Part shown: in pieces, positions 24,536-34,262 of the stretch
Position numbering within the stretch: the stretch's first letter is position 1
How the letters are laid out: each line of letters begins with the position of its first letter
Source of the DNA: Rhipicephalus microplus
Taxonomy: Eukaryota > Arthropoda > Arachnida > Ixodida > Ixodidae
Direction of reading: 5' to 3'
NCBI RefSeq assembly: GCF_043290135.1
Contig: NC_134707.1
Span: 73,598,508 to 73,662,507 of the forward strand
DNA length: 64,000 nucleotides
Notes under the pieces: generated by a model
What the model saw: only the letters and a program-made list of their open reading frames with translations
Databases searched by the model: none
Told to the model about the DNA's origin: nothing
Position numbers and translations under genes: made by a program

Positions 24536-25048
24536 ATGCGTCTCGGGAGCGGCACGGCACTGGTGGTCGTGCCAGGAATAGCGCCATTGTGCCTGCGTTG
24601 CCGAAACGCTGGACACATTTGTCGTGACTGCAGTGTGCCCAGGTGCGCTGGTTGCCGCGCTTTTATGCATCAGCAGGTGGACTGTACTTGTTCCTACGCC
24701 AGTACAGCAAGTCGAGAAACAAATTCTGATCACACTGAATTGCTCATGGACTAAATGCTTATGAATGAAGAAAAAGCAGAGAGGGCCGCGGCGTAGGAGG
24801 CAGCGGTGTAGGAGTTTCATGCAGTGGTGACTTGCGAGAGAGAGATGGATACATCTAAGCAAGACACAAATGAAAATGTGGTTATGGGCACTCCAATGCA
24901 ACGGCGTTCGGCTTGGACGGAAAGCCAACATGAGCCCGAACCAATCATCAGCTACGACACTACTATGGACATGAATACATTCGAAAATACGCGAGTTAAA
25001 CGACGCCTAAATGAGGGAGACGTGGCGTCCGAGCAGCGTCAGACCTAA
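24536..25048 (+). pseudogene. L1/Tx1-like ORF1 fragment with zinc knuckles
   Basis: The frame carries CLRCRNAGHICRDC (CX2CX4HX4C) followed by CAGCRAFMHQQVDC, a paired zinc knuckle typical of Tx1/L1-like ORF1 proteins of ticks. The region after a stop (24824-25048) holds an acidic tail that ends in a KRRLNEGD-like segment, in keeping with the C-terminus of the same ORF1. It is on the same strand as the L1-like ORF2 at 27770 and could belong to it, with 2.5 kb of other repeats in between. Confidence 0.65.
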
Positions 25049-25149
25049 GGGCCATCGATGAAGCACCTTAGTTTGACCTAGGAAGATCATGGACAGTGGC
25101 GATTGACTGGTCCCAAAAAATGGCAGCATATACACGGAGTGAATTATGG

Positions 25150-25400
25150 AGAGTGGGGCGAAGCATTCGTTGTCCATTCGTTCTTGCTTCCGTTCGTCCA
25201 TGCGTCCATCTGTGTGACCGTCCTTGCGTCTATTCGTCCGTCTGTGCGTGCGTCTGCTCGTGCGTCCGCACATCCATCTGTGCGTCCGTCCCTGCGTTCA
25301 CCCCTGCATTCACCCCTGCGTCTGTCCATGCGTTCATCCGTTGGTGCAGCCATCTGTGAGTCCATCCTTGCATCTGTCTGTGTGACCATTCATCCATGTA
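25150..25400. repeat. Degenerate GTCCRTGCGTCC minisatellite
   Basis: About 250 bp of imperfect 4- and 12-bp units built on GTCC/GTCT/GCGT. The left flank, GTGAATTATGGAGAGTGGGG at 25139-25158, matches the minus-strand flank of the CAGA repeat at 13650. Long Arg/Ser-rich frames here come from the repeat and are not genes. Confidence 0.85.
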
Positions 25401-26065
25401 TTCAACACTCCAAGCACCACTGTCTCGCATCTTTTCATCATATATTCCGCATGTGCACCGCCATCCAGAGGACTATTCAAGAACTAAACGAGAAGGGGCA
25501 CAGGCACACTTTCTTACGGCTTGCGCTTCGTGTCTACTTGCCACCTTTAACCACATCGAGTTCATGATGTATACTAGTTCACTGTATTCATGGCACTGCG
25601 GCCCAATGCTCGCTAAACCTCTTTTAAAACTAAGGAGGTTATGCCCAGCGACTATAACGTAGCGACCCTTTCTTGTCAGATAGTGCTCAATGTACTGTAC
25701 GGTCCACTGTTAGGGGAACACGCGAACGCGTGTCAGCGGCCTGCGTTGCGCGAACTGGTGGCGAGATTTGTAAACGTGGCGCATGCGCATAAAAGCGCGA
25801 AGGCAGCGCTCTTCGGATTTAGTCTGCTACCTTCTGCCCCTGCGCTCGCCGAGCGCTTTCGTTTTTCCGCGGAGCGGTTCATACCACCGCTGCTCGTCCG
25901 GTGCCCCGTCAGGTAGTCTTCCGGCACACAAAAGGGCCAGCTTGTTTTTTCAGTGGCATCTCACCAGTTTAAAAACTATGAGATTCAGAGCCACAACGTT
26001 GGAAATTTGATTATATGTGATAAACCATGAAAAGACATGTGATTATACTAAGAAGCGTGTAATTA

Positions 26066-26280
26066 ATGCCTAATAAAATTATTAATCATTGGGCTTTAAC
26101 ATCGAAGAACAACGGTACCATCATGAGCGACGCAGTGGAAGGCTCCAGAAATCACAACCACCTGGAGTTGCAAACAAAGTGCATGGGCCTCGAATATTTC
26201 CACCTCCATCGAAAATGCGGCTGCCACGACTGGAATTTGATTCTGTGACCTCAGGCCAGCAGTCGGGTACCATAACCCCT
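26066..26280 (-). repeat. Old, diverged Ruka-like SINE
   Basis: The SINE order is recognisable (TGGGCTTTAACATC, GACGCAGTGGAAGGCTCC, CCACCTGGAGTT, TTTCCACCTCCATCG, CAGTCGGGTACC), but many substitutions and small gaps are present. It is the oldest-looking copy in the window. Confidence 0.78.
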
Positions 26281-26619
26281 ATACCATCATGTCGAGTCAA
26301 GAAAACACTTGAGAATGAAATCGCTTTGAAGGACCAATACGGCGTCATCCCTATGTCCTAGCTCTGGCTTGCTACATCCCGGCAAATATTAGAGTTAACG
26401 TTCTAAATCGTGTGAGTTTTCGATTCAAGAAGCAACATGGGAAGAAACTCCATATTTTGAAGCGTGATAACATGCACTTTCATGAAATGTAGCACGATTC
26501 CCCAATACGTGCGCGCATGAAAAATGAAGTACGTAAAACACAAAAGAAAAATTTATTCGTGACAAAAGATGGAGCAGGTCAGATCTGTGGTCTTTTGACG
26601 TTAAAAGAATGAAAAGCTT

Positions 26620-26870
26620 CGTTCAGTATTGGGTGATTTCACCTGCAGCGTTGAGTACGGCCTTCACCCTTGCAGGCAAAAACATGTACAGAGCTACCGT
26701 GAAGCATGAATCGCGCTTAAGCCGCTCCCATTCTATGTTTACGGCAGCCCTGCAGAGGTCATCCACAGATTTGACGTGGAGGGTTCGGCGAGAGAGAAAT
26801 GATTTAATCCGGCCCGACACAATTGCAATTACGTTCAAGTCAGGTGAGGGGGGCAAGGGCGCACAAGAGC
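26620..26870 (-). pseudogene. Tc1-like transposase C-terminal fragment
   Basis: The minus-strand frame contains PPSPDLNVIAIVSGRIKSFL, then SVDDLCRAAVNIEWERL and LPARVKAVLNAAGEITQY. SPDLNPIE-type sequence followed by a GRIK helix is the third catalytic region of Tc1 transposases. Here the acidic residue after SPDLN is lost (VIAI instead of PIE). Only about 77 residues remain, with no TIRs recognised. Confidence 0.78.
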
Positions 26871-27476
26871 ACCATCACAGTGTTCAGTGGCCTGTTTACC
26901 CCAGCAGCGACAGCACACTGACTGTATTCTTTACCATATGCCTCGACTATGAGGAGCCTTTCATGCTTGGGCACCCTCGCCATGACAAATTAAAGAGCTA
27001 GCACGTCCAAAAATTCGTTTAGTGATGAATTACGCCAGCAGGTGTGAAATTCTGTGAAAACGATAACGAAGCCCATCACTTTCGTAAACTATAGTGTCAA
27101 TTCTCACAGAAATGTTAGTCGTAAGCTTTGCACAACGCTTGAACCAGCCTGCTGCTTTTGATAACAGACAAGGAAGTTGGTGCTTTATGCAACAAACACA
27201 GCAGCTTTCTTCCAGCCACTGAAACATATCCCGGTGTAAGCGGCCGCTGAGCGCTAGGGCGGGGAAGTAGCACATGACTCAGTGCACGAACCGCCCTTGT
27301 GGTTCTGTGCGCATGCTTCGCGTTTCCAAATCTCACCAGCAGTTAGCGCCTTGTGGACCGCCGGCCGCACGCTATCGTGTTTCCTCCAACAGTGGACCTT
27401 ACTGTACATGCCAATGGCTGCTAAGGGGGAAGGAAAGACAGGAGAATTCGGCTTTTAGTTCACGCGCACGCGGCGA

Positions 27477-27640
27477 ATTTTTTTTTATTGTTCAACAACG
27501 CACAGAAGAAACCTCTCTCTGGCACCACCTTCGAGATCCAAATGTAAGACTGGTTTTACTCTACGACTACTGCTACGACTACGAGGAACGAACGAGTGCC
27601 GCTGTAAGGAGCTTCGCCCCTAAACGTCTCGGGGTGCTGG
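27477..27640 (-). repeat. Possible retroelement 3' end with A-rich tail
   Basis: Read on the minus strand, TTTAGGGGCGAAGCTCCTTAC (27610-27630) leads through GTCGTAG repeats to AACAATAAAAAAAA at 27478-27492. An AATAAA followed by an A tail suggests the 3' end of a retroposed sequence. A related GGGGCGAAG lies at 24319. The family is unknown to me. Confidence 0.35.
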
Positions 27641-27769
27641 CCGCCTGCGTTCGTCGTCGCTTCCACGCGACGGCGATGGGACAACACCTTGAGCGTCGGC
27701 CGGACAGTGGGCTTGATTTTGCTAAGGCAAGCTTCGTTCGCTCGGCTTTTTCTCATTACGACAGCGACG

Positions 27770-28974
27770 ATTAGATTGGCGACACTTAATGTACGTGGGC
27801 TTTCTGCCAAATGGCAGCAAAACCAGCTTTATTGCCTGATTATAAAACAAGATCTAGACACTCTACAGGAAACTAAAGTAGATAGTGAAGAGCACGCTGA
27901 ATGACTGGTGCTGCCTTTCACTAGACTGTTTGTTGTGTGCGTTTGTCACGCAGAGGGTACGCCTGCAGGGTGCCTCTTGTTAATTCGGCAGAGCCTTAAA
28001 GTGAAAGTGGAGTCCATAACTACCTGCGCAGCGGGTCATTTTATGTGATTTATGTTTACTAAGAAAAAAATGAAGAGTGATCTGTTTGTATGCACCTACT
28101 TTAATTCAAGATCGAAAGTAGTTTTCTGAAAAGTTTGATTTATATATGAAATCTGAACCTAAATCAATTTTTTCCGGAGATTTCAACTGCGTTTGTTAGA
28201 GTATAGATAAATCGAGTTTGAGGCCACACAGAGATTCAAGCATCACTATTCAAATCGATATGGTGATGAAGGCTCAGCTAGAAGACGTGAGTGAAAGTTT
28301 TTTCAGTAGAAAAGGGGTCATGTTTACCCACTTTCAGCGTTCAAGCCATGCTAGACTTGACAGAGTATACGTGTCTTCTGAAATCATCCCTTCGTGTCAT
28401 TTTTACTGTTACACCTAATACGTTCAGTGATCACTGTTTGGTTTCATTCTTAGTGGGTAAACATAAAAGAAATAACAAACATTTTCGTGGTACCACTGGA
28501 AATTTTATTTAATGCTAATAAAGGATCAAGAAATTATTAGCATTTTTAGAGGGTATAGAAGATTTAGCAAACAGACAACTTTAATCTTGGCGACACCAGT
28601 AGAGCTATTAAAACATACCACTAAGCTGAAAGCACTTAAGAGAGCCAGCATCCTAAGACATGCTGAAAAAAATCTTGAAGTGCGCTTGCATTAAAACCTG
28701 CAACAGTTATTGGCAGAGAAATGTACCCAGGCTGGTACATTTCCAGAGAATATAAACAGAACTAAAAAGAAGCTAGAGTTCATTGACCAAGAACGATACT
28801 GTAGAGCATTGATTCGAGTTAGAGCAGAAAACTTGGTTTTGAAAGAAATGCCAACAAAACAAGCTGTTGGAGCTAGAAAGAGACATGGCTTTAAAAGTGA
28901 ATTTAAGAGAAATGGATAAAGAGGATTAAAAAACCACACGAAAGAAGCAATAGCCGGTGCGTTTTTTTGAATAT
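27770..28974 (+). pseudogene. L1/Tx1-like ORF2, endonuclease half (left of Gypsy insertion)
   Basis: Across several frames the endonuclease blocks appear in order: LATLNVRGLS (Asn), LDTLQETKV (Glu), IFSGDFNCV (Asp/Asn), ARLDRVYVS, and FSDHCLVSF (Asp-His). RARVRF-like linker sequence with a KEMPTKQA segment follows, reaching 28974. There the coding sequence is interrupted by the Gypsy LTR. Many stops and frameshifts show great age. The ORF resumes at 42284 on the other side. Confidence 0.8.
28971..28974. repeat. Gypsy target duplication, left copy (ATAT)
   Basis: ATAT abuts the left LTR here and recurs at 42280-42283 just after the right LTR. A 4-bp duplication fits Ty3/Gypsy integration. Confidence 0.75.
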
Positions 28975-29155
28975 TGTCACGACGTGAAAACGGAGGACGT
29001 GTTTGAAGGCGCTGAAAAAGCAGCAGTGGGTTGGTCTTTTTATTTACCACGCGCCAGAGCGTTCCTTGTCTTTCTCGTTGTTGCGTTCTGCATAAAAGCG
29101 TGCAAATGCGCATATGTACTGTCACCTTCGTCTTTCTCGCAGGACGCACGTGACA
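28975..29155 (-). repeat. Gypsy 3' LTR (181 bp)
   Basis: Begins TGTCACGACGTGAA and ends GCACGTGACA on the plus strand, so TG...CA termini on either reading. It aligns end to end with 42099-42279 without gaps. Confidence 0.93.
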
Positions 29156-29168
29156 TTTGCCTCCCTCC
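29156..29168 (-). promoter_or_regulatory. Gypsy polypurine tract
   Basis: On the minus strand GGAGGGAGGCAAA lies directly before the 3' LTR. This is the expected place for the primer of plus-strand DNA synthesis. Confidence 0.8.
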
Positions 29169-29229
29169 AAAAATGGCATTGTCCTGATGCGCAGCCAAGG
29201 CGCTGTACTTAAAAAACAAACGCACATAT

Positions 29230-29734
29230 GCTCCGACAGGACAAACGAGAGTTCGCTAGACAAGTAGGGTTTCATCCGAATGACATGCACGATCTCGGGA
29301 GAGCGGTTTCGGTGACTGGAACTGCAATCGCCGTCGGGAATAACTTCGTAGTTGATGTCGTTCAATCGTCGGGTGACTCGATATGGGCCGAAGTATTGGC
29401 GTAAGAGCTTCGCTGAAAGTCCGCGTCTACGTATTTGGATCTAGACCCATACCTTGTCGCCTGGTGTGTAGGTTATCCATTCATGTCGTAGGTCGTACCG
29501 TTTCGCATCTTTGTGTTGCTGGTGACAAATACGCACGTGGGCTAGCTGTCGGGCTTCTTCGGCGCGCTGACCAAATTCTTCGGTGTCAGCATGAGTGTAG
29601 TCAAACTAGTGCGGCAGTATAGCGTCCAACGTTTTAGCGACTTCGCACCCGTGTAATAAACTAAATGGAGTCATTCCGGTAGTTTCCTGATGGGCGGTTC
29701 TATAGGCGAAGGTGACGTAAGGCAAAATTTCATC
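29230..29734 (-). pseudogene. Gypsy integrase C-terminal part
   Basis: After the TGA at 29735 the same frame continues with DEILPYVTFAYRTAHQETTG, HDAKRYDLRHEW and GDKVWVQI, then in a further stretch YFGPYRVTRRLNDINYEVIP near 29340-29390. This is the C-terminal chromatin- or DNA-binding tail found in Gypsy integrases. The TGA looks like a mutated Trp codon. Confidence 0.8.
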
Positions 29735-30553
29735 TCAGTTTTTGTGTTCCGTTTCGACATACACGCAGAGCATGTCTGCGAGGGTTTTATTAAGCGGCTC
29801 TGTTAGTCCGCTCGTTTGTGGATGGTACGCCATTGTTCTCTGGCAAGCTGTACCGCTGAGCCTGAGAACCGACTCCAAAAGTTCTGCCATGAACGCAGTT
29901 CCTTTACCCGTGATGAGAACTGTTGGAGCACCGTGCTGAAGGACAACGTTTTCTATGAAGAAATGAGCCGCTTCTGCTGCTGTGGCCCTCAGCATGGCTT
30001 TAGTTTCTGCGTAGCGAGACAAGTAATCGGTGGCGACAACGATCCATCTGTTCCCTGCGGTATAAGTTGGTAATGGGCCCAGGAAATCCATTCCGATTTG
30101 GGTGAATGGCTTTGCCGGTACTTGGACGGAATGTAATAAGCCTGTTGACCTGCAGGGTGGTGCTTTGCGTCTTTGACAGTTGGCACAGATTTTGACGTGA
30201 TATTTTACAGCAGCAGGTACGTTCGACCAGTAGTAACTGCTTTGCAGACGAAACAATGTTTGTGTGTAGCCGAGATGACCGGAGGTGCCTTCCTCATGGC
30301 AGGCTTCCAGAATTTCTTTTCGCAGTGATGCAGGGACGACGAGCAAGTACGGGCCGCCGGTGGGAGGAAAGTTTTTCTTGTAAAGAACGTCGTTCCTTAA
30401 ACAAAAAAATCGCAGTCCTCTCGCACAAACTCGTGGCACGTCTTCACGTCGTCCTTCTAAGAAGTCGATAAGCGGGAGCAGGTCAGGGTCACGGCACTGC
30501 TCTTGTAAAATAATGGCCGCGTTAATGATTCCCAAGAGTGGGGCGTCCATGGA
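29735..30553 (-). pseudogene. Gypsy integrase, zinc-binding and catalytic core
   Basis: A 271-residue frame. The HHCC zinc domain is complete (CHEEGTSGHLGYTQ...CANCQRRK). The catalytic core has GMDFLGPLP (first Asp) and TSGLTEPLNKTLADML (Glu). The second Asp is lost: the expected ITDRGTAF-type block reads VLITGKGTAF, with Gly in place of Asp. The frame starts inside the element because the nested insertion cut pol at 30553. The upstream piece ends at 38469 in the same codon context. Confidence 0.88.
30544..30553. repeat. 10-bp target duplication, left copy (CGTCCATGGA)
   Basis: CGTCCATGGA is repeated exactly at 38469-38478. The two copies bracket the whole 30554-38468 insert and lie in the Gypsy pol frame. 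Confidence 0.92.
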
Positions 30554-30575
30554 AGAAGAAGAAGAAGAAGAATAA
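30554..30575 (-). repeat. (TTC)n tail of family B
   Basis: On the minus strand the element ends ATAAAGTTATTC followed by five more TTC units, abutting the left 10-bp duplication. Microsatellite rather than poly-A tails are usual in this superclade. Confidence 0.85.
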
Positions 30576-30615
30576 CTTTATTTATGAAGTCCAGCGAAGT
30601 TGATTTGGGGCGGGC

Positions 30616-33600
30616 CTAGGCGTCGGCCACGAGCCCTTGGGCTCGGGCGGCTTCCTCGGCTCGCTGGACGGCCCACAGTTGTTGTTCGAATGAGGAGCTG
30701 AGCAGAGCCCCCTCCCAGCGTGTCCTGCGGTCCGAAACTGCCTCTTCGTGGTTTTCATCGTTGCTTTCATCTAAACTCGAGCATTCCCATAGTATATGTG
30801 AAAGTGTCGCCCTTTCATCGCAAACCTTGCATTTTTCTGTTAAATACAGATCAGGGTAACAGAGACTAAAGAGAACTGGATTCGGATAAGTATATGTTTG
30901 CAGTTGTCGCCACGCAACTGCCTGTTTTTTATTTAACCTGTTGTGTGGCGGAGGGTACTTTCGCCTTTCTAGCTTATAGTGCTGCGTTATTTCGTGGTAA
31001 CTAGTCATGCGGTCCCCCCACTCCCACTCCCCCCCGCGTGGAACTTCGTCCGAGGCGGCGTCGGCGTTCGCAACGGCTCGGTTCGTGAGTGCTCGAGCCG
31101 CCGCGTGCGCCGCCTCGTTGCCGGCCAGCGGGGTTTGTGTGTGTGCGGGGGTCCATATGACGAAAGTGTCATTTTTTTCCCGAATTTTGTCTTCGTTAGT
31201 CATTAGGATTCGCAGCGCCTCTCGGGAGACACGACCGTTCGCATAGTTGCGTATCGCTGCTTGCGAGTCACTAATTACTACTTCGGCCTCAGTGGTCGCC
31301 ACCGCGAGTGCTATGGCCACCTCCTCGGCCGTCTCGGTCAGTGGCGTTTGCACCGTAACGCTCGTCATGCATGTCCCTTTACCGTCGACCACCGCGGCCA
31401 CGTAACCACACCTTCGCGCGTATCTGGCCGCGTCCACGAATACCGCTTCCTTGCAATTTCCGAATTTTCTCTGCAAGTCCTGCGCTCTCTGGTTTCTTCG
31501 GCCGGTGTGATGTTCCGGGTGCATATTTTTGGGCAACGGCGGAATCACTATCTTTTCCCTCACCATCACGGTTATGTCGGCTTTTTCGCCTTGCTGCGTG
31601 TGATAGTGGATTCCCAGTTTTTCGAGGATGTACCTGCCCGTTTTAGTCTTAGAAAGTCGTTCATACTGTGCTACGTTGTGCGCTTCTATTAATTCGTCAA
31701 GCGTGTTGTGCAAGCCTAGTTCTAATAATTTCACTGTGCTTGTGTTCATGGGTAAGCATAAAGCTTGCTTATACACTTTCCTGATTAAGCAATCTAATTT
31801 TATCTTCTCGGCGACGTGCCAATTCAAGTAAGAGGCAACGTACGTGATTCTACTGAGGACAAAGGCTTGCACAAGTCTAATAGTGTTCCCTTCTTTCATA
31901 CCACTATGTCGGTTCGTAATTCGTTTTAGAAGTCGGATTGTCTGATTTACCGCGTGTTCCAACCTGCGAACAGTTTCGCCATTGTGGCCATTGGCTGCAA
32001 TATACAAGCCTAACACGCGTATAACGTCTACTTTGGGAATGACTTGGCCTTCCGAGGTCGTTAGCTGTATCGCTTCCTCTGTGTGATTTGCGCTTTGTTC
32101 GCTGTATTTGGGCTTTCGACCTCTGCGCGTAGGTCTGTAAACCAGTAGCTCCGATTTCTCAGCCGAGCAGGTGAGGCCCGTGTCCTCTAGGAATCTTTGA
32201 ACCGTATCGATGGCTCGCTGTAGCGTCTGTTCTATTTGGCCGTCACATCCCCGAGTTACCCACAGAGTAATGTCGTCTGCGTACAGACTGTGGGAGAGCC
32301 CGTCAATCTCTTCTAATTTAGCTGGTAACCCTATGAGTGCGAGGTTAAAGAGCAAGGGCGAAATCACCGAACCCTGAGGAGTGCCGGCGCTGCCCATCTC
32401 TATCTCTCCTGACTCTAATTCTCCCAATGTGATCCTCGCTGTCCTGTCCGTTAGAAAATCACGGACGTAGTCGTACGTCCTTTTACCGAGTCCTAGTTCT
32501 ATTATTCGGGTAAGTATAGTCGAGTGCTTGACATTATCAAACGCCTTCTTTAAATCTAGGCCTAAGATTGCTTTGGTAGAAGTGGTCATGCTGTCTATTA
32601 CCTGGTGCTTGAGTTGTAGCATGGCGTCCTGCGTGGAGAGGCTCTTCCTGAAGCCCAGCATGGTGTGAGGAATCAGATCGTGGTCCTCGAGAAAGTTTGT
32701 TAGTCTCGCGAGGACCACGTGCTCCATGACCTTACCAACGCAGGACGTCAGCGATATCGGCCTTAGATTTTCCAGCTGTATGCGCTTTCCTGGTTTGGGT
32801 ATCATAACGATGCGGGCGGTTTTCCACTGTCGGGGAATACGTCCCTTTTCCCAGCATTCGTTAAGGAAAACCGTGAGGTGCTCTATCGATGTGTCATCTA
32901 GATTCCGAAGCGTTTTGTTCGTAACCCCGTCTGGTCCGGGCGATGATTTCGTGTTGAGCCTGTGCAGCACCGCGCGTACTTCAGCAATGCTGAAAGGTCT
33001 GTCCAAGCACTCGTTCGCAGTGCCTTTGTATTCAGAGTGGAGCACGGGTCTAGTCGGATTAGTGTATCTCATCCTGAGTTCATGCAAGAGTTCTGCGTGG
33101 GTGCCTTTGTAGACGTTGATTATCTTGTTGACATTTTGCCTATATGCTGTTTTAGTCTCCTCTGGATCCAGCAGGAACCTGAGGAGATTCCACGCCTTGG
33201 TGAACCCTACCCGGCTATCCATGCTATTACACGTCTCTTCCCACTGTGACTTGCAAAGCTGTAAAGCGTATTCCTCGATGTCTCTATTCAGTTTAGCTAG
33301 TCGCCTACGTAAAGTCCTATTGTGTCGTTGTACTTTCCACCGGGCTTGTAGGCTACGTTTAGCCTCCCACATATGCAGAAGCTTACTATCTAGGACCTGG
33401 AGGTTTGCTTCAGGAGGGACCTCATGCGTTGCTGCCGCGACATCTTGCCTCAGCATTGATGTCCACTTTTCTATATCTTCGATATTTTCCGAGGAGTCAA
33501 TCCTATTTTCCCTGTTTTGCCTAAACTTGTCCCACTCTACAAGTTTTAGTAGCTTGCTTTTCTTTTTGCACGGCCCCGCATTGGCACGAATTTCTACAAT

Positions 33601-34248
33601 AGTGTGATCACTGCCCAAATCCTCCTGTGTATTCGTCCAGCATACGTTTGTTATGTTTTTAACGAACGCGAGATCTGGTGACGTATCAGCACAAACACTA
33701 TTTCCTTGTCGCGTAGGCGCGGAGGGGTCGGTAATGAGAGTGAGACCCTCCAGTAGAGCATCCTCCCATAGGTTTTTGCCTTTCAGGTTTTCGTATTTGT
33801 AGCCCCATGCGGAATGATGAGCGTTAAAGTCTCCCGCTACGAGGAGCGCTCGGGTCCCCGCGATGCCGGCCGCCTTCTTGAGTAGCGCGCGGAAGCGGTG
33901 CTTAAGTCGAGGGCTACTATACACATTAAGAATGAAAAGACTATTGTCTCGATTCTTTGGAGGTACTATCTCCACCAACAGGTGCGGTATCGCGTTTACC
34001 TTTATCTCATGCTGCGTTACGGTTAGGTTACGTTTGACTAGCGTCGCGACGGCCGGTTTGTCCCGAGGAGCGCTATCCTGAAATGACCTGTAACCGGATA
34101 ACTTAGCTTTAACGTTAGTTTCCTGTAGAAGTATCACATCTGGCTTCTCCTTGTTAATCAGGTACTGTTGAAGATGTCCCCGCTTTCTAGCGTATCCTCT
34201 ACAATTCCATTGCCAAATTACGTAATTTTTAGTATTGTGAGTAGCCAT
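30616..34248 (-). CDS. Family B ORF2: endonuclease, reverse transcriptase, RNase H
   Basis: 1210 residues from the ATG at 34248, with no break. Endonuclease (about 1-230): WQWNCRGYARKRGHL, ILLQETN, FILNVYSSPR, VAGDFNAHHSAWG, LGSDHTIVEI. RT (about 400-720): SSPGPDGVTNKTL, LRPISLTSCVGKVMEH, MLGFRKSLSTQDAM, LGLDLKKAFDNV, GTPQGSVISPLLFN, and active site LYADDITLW. RNase H (about 930-1060): EAVFVDAARY, AEEVAIALA, VISDSQAAI, TPAHTQTPLAGNEAAHAAAR. The last Asp position reads His, which may be normal in this family. The C-terminus carries CKVCDERATLSHILWEC (CCHC). It would nick DNA and copy the element RNA in the nucleus. Confidence 0.94.
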   Translation of the reverse strand: MATHNTKNYVIWQWNCRGYARKRGHLQQYLINKEKPDVILLQETNVKAKLSGYRSFQDSAPRDKPAVATLVKRNLTVTQHEIKVNAIPHLLVEIVPPKNRDNSLFILNVYSSPRLKHRFRALLKKAAGIAGTRALLVAGDFNAHHSAWGYKYENLKGKNLWEDALLEGLTLITDPSAPTRQGNSVCADTSPDLAFVKNITNVCWTNTQEDLGSDHTIVEIRANAGPCKKKSKLLKLVEWDKFRQNRENRIDSSENIEDIEKWTSMLRQDVAAATHEVPPEANLQVLDSKLLHMWEAKRSLQARWKVQRHNRTLRRRLAKLNRDIEEYALQLCKSQWEETCNSMDSRVGFTKAWNLLRFLLDPEETKTAYRQNVNKIINVYKGTHAELLHELRMRYTNPTRPVLHSEYKGTANECLDRPFSIAEVRAVLHRLNTKSSPGPDGVTNKTLRNLDDTSIEHLTVFLNECWEKGRIPRQWKTARIVMIPKPGKRIQLENLRPISLTSCVGKVMEHVVLARLTNFLEDHDLIPHTMLGFRKSLSTQDAMLQLKHQVIDSMTTSTKAILGLDLKKAFDNVKHSTILTRIIELGLGKRTYDYVRDFLTDRTARITLGELESGEIEMGSAGTPQGSVISPLLFNLALIGLPAKLEEIDGLSHSLYADDITLWVTRGCDGQIEQTLQRAIDTVQRFLEDTGLTCSAEKSELLVYRPTRRGRKPKYSEQSANHTEEAIQLTTSEGQVIPKVDVIRVLGLYIAANGHNGETVRRLEHAVNQTIRLLKRITNRHSGMKEGNTIRLVQAFVLSRITYVASYLNWHVAEKIKLDCLIRKVYKQALCLPMNTSTVKLLELGLHNTLDELIEAHNVAQYERLSKTKTGRYILEKLGIHYHTQQGEKADITVMVREKIVIPPLPKNMHPEHHTGRRNQRAQDLQRKFGNCKEAVFVDAARYARRCGYVAAVVDGKGTCMTSVTVQTPLTETAEEVAIALAVATTEAEVVISDSQAAIRNYANGRVSREALRILMTNEDKIREKNDTFVIWTPAHTQTPLAGNEAAHAAARALTNRAVANADAASDEVPRGGEWEWGDRMTSYHEITQHYKLERRKYPPPHNRLNKKQAVAWRQLQTYTYPNPVLFSLCYPDLYLTEKCKVCDERATLSHILWECSSLDESNDENHEEAVSDRRTRWEGALLSSSFEQQLWAVQRAEEAARAQGLVADA

Positions 34249-34262
34249 GATGATAGTAAAAT

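Noticed and set aside
25096..25567. Long Arg/Ser/Val-rich and Thr/Asp-rich frames
   Set aside because: Artefacts of the GTCC-type minisatellite; no start, splice or domain support.
28975..29365. Possible env-like frame between integrase and 3' LTR
   Set aside because: The frame there is the integrase C-terminus running into the LTR. There is no room for an envelope gene.
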